From the NCBI RefSeq assembly GCF_001792775.2, contig NZ_MLGE02000002.1, positions 62,001-126,000 on the forward strand: DNA of 64,000 nucleotides, given 5' to 3'. The notes under the pieces were generated by a model. It saw only the letters and a program-made list of their open reading frames with translations, ran no database searches and was not told where the DNA came from. Positions 61,041 to 64,000 of this stretch are shown one piece after another (position 1 is the stretch's first letter; the number at the start of each line of letters is the position of its first letter). The position numbers and the translations under genes are program-made. This DNA comes from Staphylococcus pseudintermedius. Its GTDB lineage: Bacteria; Bacillota; Bacilli; Staphylococcales; Staphylococcaceae.

Positions 61041-61544
61041 TTGACTTATATTTTTTATTATATTGCGCAGTTTTTAATCAGCTTTGTTTCGACGATGCTA
61101 TTTTCAATCATTTTCAATGCGCCGAAACGCCTTTTACTCGCATCAGGCTTTGTAGGTGCCATGGGTTGGTCCATTTATAAATTTACAGTTGATATGAACT
61201 ATGGGATTGTCATGGCTGCTTTTTTAGGAAGTTTTATCCTTGCGATGATGAGTCATACGATGAGCCGTCGTTACAAGCGACCTGTCATTATTTTCATTGT
61301 ACCGGGTATCATTCCATTAGTGCCTGGGGGTGCAGCATATGAAGCAACCCGTTTACTCGTAACAAATGCTTATACACCTGCAGTAAATCAATTTTTAGAG
61401 GTCACTTTAACATCAGGTGCCATCGCATTCGGAATTCTTTGTGCCGAAATCTTCTACTACATCTATACACGACTTAAACATGCCTATGGTAAACTTAAAG
61501 GAAAGCATTATCGTAAAGGATACCATATGAATAACCGTATCTAA
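61041..61544 (+). CDS. ThrE-type threonine/serine exporter, small subunit (DUF3815)
   Basis: A 167-residue membrane protein with about five helices and the conserved [20 protein letters not shown]. Together with the preceding gene it forms the split ThrE exporter. The start is uncertain: GTG at 61032 is too close to AAAGG, TTG at 61041 fits better. It follows the first gene by 15 bases. Confidence 0.83.
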   Translation: MTYIFYYIAQFLISFVSTMLFSIIFNAPKRLLLASGFVGAMGWSIYKFTVDMNYGIVMAAFLGSFILAMMSHTMSRRYKRPVIIFIVPGIIPLVPGGAAYEATRLLVTNAYTPAVNQFLEVTLTSGAIAFGILCAEIFYYIYTRLKHAYGKLKGKHYRKGYHMNNRI

Positions 61545-61567
61545 GTAGACAAAAAGGAGTGTTAAGT

Positions 61568-62791
61568 ATGAAAGAACAAATTATCGAAAGACTCTCACGT
61601 TACGTTAAAATTAATACACAATCTGATCCGAGTAGCGAGACAACCCCTTCAACTGAACGTCAATGGGATTTGCTTCATCTTTTAGAAAGCGAATTAAAAG
61701 CGATGGGGCTTGATACCGATTTAGATCGTCATGGTTACCTATTCGCCACATTAGAAGCGAATATTGAAACAGAGGCACCTACAATCGGTTTTTTAGCGCA
61801 CGTAGATACATCACCTGATTTCAACGCCGCAAATGTAAATCCACAAATGATAGACAACTATGACGGCGGCGTCATCACTTTAGGTACTTCTGGCCGTGAA
61901 ATTAACCCCGAAGTCTTTCCAGATATCCTCAAAGTCAAAGGGCATACATTAATGACAACAGACGGTACTTCCTTACTTGGTGCCGATGATAAAGCAGGTG
62001 TTGTCGAAATTATGGAAGCACTCCAATATTTGATTGCACATCCAGAAATTAAACATGGCCGTATTCGTGTTGGCTTTACCCCTGATGAAGAAATCGGTCG
62101 CGGTCCTCACAAATTCGACGTTGAACGTTTTGATGCAAATTTCGCGTATACAATGGATGGTAGCCAATTAGGTGAATTACAATTTGAAAGTTTTAACGCC
62201 GCAGAAGCAAAAATTACGTTTGATGGTGTGAATGTGCATCCAGGTTCTGCTAAAGATAAAATGGTTAATGCACTGAATTTAGCCAATGCGTTTCATCAAG
62301 CATTACCTGTCAATGAAGTTCCAGAGCATACGGAAGGTTACGAAGGCTTCTTCCACCTCATGGAATTGAATGGTAACGTTGAAAAAGCGACTGCACAATA
62401 CATCATTCGTGACCATGACAGCACTTCTTTTGAAAACCGAAAACAACAACTTATTGAAATTCAAAAAGACATCAATGCACGTTATTATTATGATCCTGTA
62501 CATCTCGTAATCAATGATCAATATCGCAACATGGCAGAAAAAATTAAGCCATTGCAACATATTATCGACATTCCAAAAGCGGTTTATGCTGACCTGAATA
62601 TCACACCGAATACTGAGCCGATTCGTGGCGGCACAGATGGTTCACAACTTTCATTTATGGGCTTACCGACACCGAACTTATTTACTGGCTGTGATAACTT
62701 CCACGGCCCTTATGAATATGCTTCTATCGATGTCATGGCACAAGCCGTACAAGTCATCTTAGGCATCGTCCAAAAAGTAGCAGAAAAGTAA
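61568..62791 (+). CDS. pepT: Peptidase T
   Basis: A zinc tripeptide aminopeptidase of the M20B family. The 407-residue protein shows the metal and catalytic motifs [35 protein letters not shown] and the C-terminal [23 protein letters not shown] region. AAGGAG precedes the ATG at 61568. Same strand as and 23 bases after the ThrE pair. Confidence 0.96.
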   Translation: MKEQIIERLSRYVKINTQSDPSSETTPSTERQWDLLHLLESELKAMGLDTDLDRHGYLFATLEANIETEAPTIGFLAHVDTSPDFNAANVNPQMIDNYDGGVITLGTSGREINPEVFPDILKVKGHTLMTTDGTSLLGADDKAGVVEIMEALQYLIAHPEIKHGRIRVGFTPDEEIGRGPHKFDVERFDANFAYTMDGSQLGELQFESFNAAEAKITFDGVNVHPGSAKDKMVNALNLANAFHQALPVNEVPEHTEGYEGFFHLMELNGNVEKATAQYIIRDHDSTSFENRKQQLIEIQKDINARYYYDPVHLVINDQYRNMAEKIKPLQHIIDIPKAVYADLNITPNTEPIRGGTDGSQLSFMGLPTPNLFTGCDNFHGPYEYASIDVMAQAVQVILGIVQKVAEK

Positions 62792-62875
62792 ACCTTGTAA
62801 AAAGAGCAAGAAATAGAAGTGTTTGATGGTGATATCATCAATGTCTGTTAAACGATAAATGGATATAATCCCACA

Positions 62876-62925
62876 AAAATAGAGACTGGGAACTTTTTCA
62901 AACATTCCCAGTCTCTGTCCTTTTT
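62876..62925. terminator. Bidirectional terminator between pepT and glycerate kinase-like gene
   Basis: AGAGACTGGGAA and TTCCCAGTCTCT form a 12-bp stem with T-rich sequence on both sides, between convergent genes. Confidence 0.9.
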
Positions 62926-62941
62926 AATTCATGTCCTCTCG

Positions 62942-64000
62942 TTAATTAAACGATGTCCGTAACAATCGAATGGCTTGTACGGCATAATTTCTTAACTGTA
63001 TCCCCATTTTGAAGTCAGTTAATGTTTTCGGCATATCAATAAACGTGTTGAACATCCCTGTCACGCCTAATGCTTCGAATCGTTCGAATTTGTCCGCTGT
63101 ACCACATAGTGCAATAGCCGGCTTATCATATTGTTGGCATAGTTCAGCAATTCTTAGTGAAGACGTTTCAATCATTTCGTCTTGTTCATCTATGCCTTCA
63201 CCAAATACAACTAAGTCCGCTTGTTTCACTAATGCATTCAATCCTGTAATTTGATCAACTAATTCATGACTCGTTTGAATTTCAGCTTTAAATAATGCGT
63301 GTAACGTTGCTGCGATACCGCCACCTGCACCACCTCTTTCAACCGTACCTAACACGATATGATGCTGATGTTTAAACAATTCACTCCAATACCAAAGCAA
63401 ATTATCAATCACCACTGCCTCTTCTCGGTCGATTTGAAGATTTGGATAAGTCTTCATGACTGCACTCTGTTTGCCGTATAGCTTACTCTCAAAATCTGTC
63501 ACAATCTGAATTCGACACTGTTTCAAACCTTCATGTAAATCTTCTAGATCAATACGACGCACGTGTTTAATTTGGCCGCCACCTTTTGTCATGTCGACGG
63601 TACGCCCTTCATCGTCATAAAACTGTGCACCTAAAGCTTGTAACATCCCTGCGCCACCATCAAATGTATCGATAGCACCTACTGAAATAATCATATGTTG
63701 CGCATTTTTATCCAAGGCATGACGCATCACTTCACCTACACCATAGCTTGACTGTTCTACAAGTGGTAACGTCCCTTTTAAAAATTGCCCCGCTTCTATA
63801 ACGGTAATGCCATCATCTGTCTGACCGTACGTGGCGTCTACAGCTTGCATCGCCGCATCGTGTACGGGAATTTGATATTGTGTCCCAGATTTCCACAAAA
63901 AGATGGCATTTAATAACTCTCTTCTCCCATTAAATAGTGGGACTTGTACAATATCTGCATCCTCAATTTGACTCGCCACACCTTCTTCTACATAGCGATT
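62942..64000 (-). CDS. Glycerate kinase-family protein with altered motifs (5' end outside window)
   Basis: Resembles the GarK/GlxK glycerate kinase family by overall layout: SYGVGEVMRHALD, the FDGGAGMLQALGA strand, RGGAGGGIAATLHA and ADLVVFGEGID. Several family motifs differ: GGSATND is VGAIDTFD here, and the GEGRxDxQT..GK block is changed to GEGIDEQDEMIETSS. The frame is open to the right edge, so the N-terminus is missing and the usual DGGEG segment appears altered (PLFNGRREL). It may be a divergent paralogue with lost or altered activity. Confidence 0.75.
   Translation of the reverse strand, partial: NRYVEEGVASQIEDADIVQVPLFNGRRELLNAIFLWKSGTQYQIPVHDAAMQAVDATYGQTDDGITVIEAGQFLKGTLPLVEQSSYGVGEVMRHALDKNAQHMIISVGAIDTFDGGAGMLQALGAQFYDDEGRTVDMTKGGGQIKHVRRIDLEDLHEGLKQCRIQIVTDFESKLYGKQSAVMKTYPNLQIDREEAVVIDNLLWYWSELFKHQHHIVLGTVERGGAGGGIAATLHALFKAEIQTSHELVDQITGLNALVKQADLVVFGEGIDEQDEMIETSSLRIAELCQQYDKPAIALCGTADKFERFEALGVTGMFNTFIDMPKTLTDFKMGIQLRNYAVQAIRLLRTSFN

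Overview
The window is a low-GC Firmicute chromosome segment with typical Staphylococcus gene order. It carries the glycolytic operon (cggR-gapA-pgk-tpiA-gpmI-eno), followed by secG, a carboxylesterase, rnr, smpB and ssrA. It also carries clpP, whiA-yvcK-rapZ, trxB, lgt-hprK, uvrBA, prfB-secA-hpf-comFC/FA, tarO, gdpS and pepT. A SEC-like superantigen resembling SE-int, FosB, FmtA and a tmRNA tag ending NNNFAVAA point to the Staphylococcus intermedius group, probably S. pseudintermedius or a close relative. The species call is inference. Most genes lie on the minus strand.

Region 1 (1-6.4 kb) is metabolism and stress. It holds the S-box riboswitch and metN (cut by the window edge), a thioredoxin-like/TOPRIM pair, gcvH, an ArsC/Spx-like protein and a second thioredoxin. 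A nitroreductase under a perfect Fur-type box, aroD, D-lactate dehydrogenase and ohr follow.

Region 2 (6.4-15.0 kb) lies between ohr and ssrA and is the accessory part. It holds a GNAT, a DUF1722 protein, fmtA, two two-gene DUF1828/DUF1829 cassettes, a DUF4440-like gene, fosB and the enterotoxin-like gene. The two cassettes encode clearly divergent proteins, yet each sits behind an almost identical leader of about 347 bp (9 differences, no indels). The leaders are direct repeats that bracket cassette 1 plus fosB. This is the best candidate for an undescribed system in the window.

Region 3 (15.0-31 kb) runs from ssrA-smpB-rnr through secG to the CggR-controlled glycolytic operon, with a CggR-like operator half-site and promoter visible upstream. 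It continues with small membrane proteins, a 33-codon ORF, a probable small RNA with a UCCC motif, and a TIGR01777 epimerase.

Region 4 (31-64 kb) is conserved core: clpP with a CtsR box, tRNA-Arg(CCG) followed by about 0.9 kb of relic DNA, whiA/yvcK/rapZ, trxB, lgt/hprK, uvrBA, prfB with its programmed +1 frameshift, secA, hpf, comF, tarO, gdpS, a two-part ThrE-like exporter, pepT and an incomplete glycerate-kinase-like gene. Two diverged copies of an intergenic repeat lie in opposite orientation at 30.5 and 36.2 kb. No rRNA, CRISPR array, complete insertion sequence or prophage was seen.
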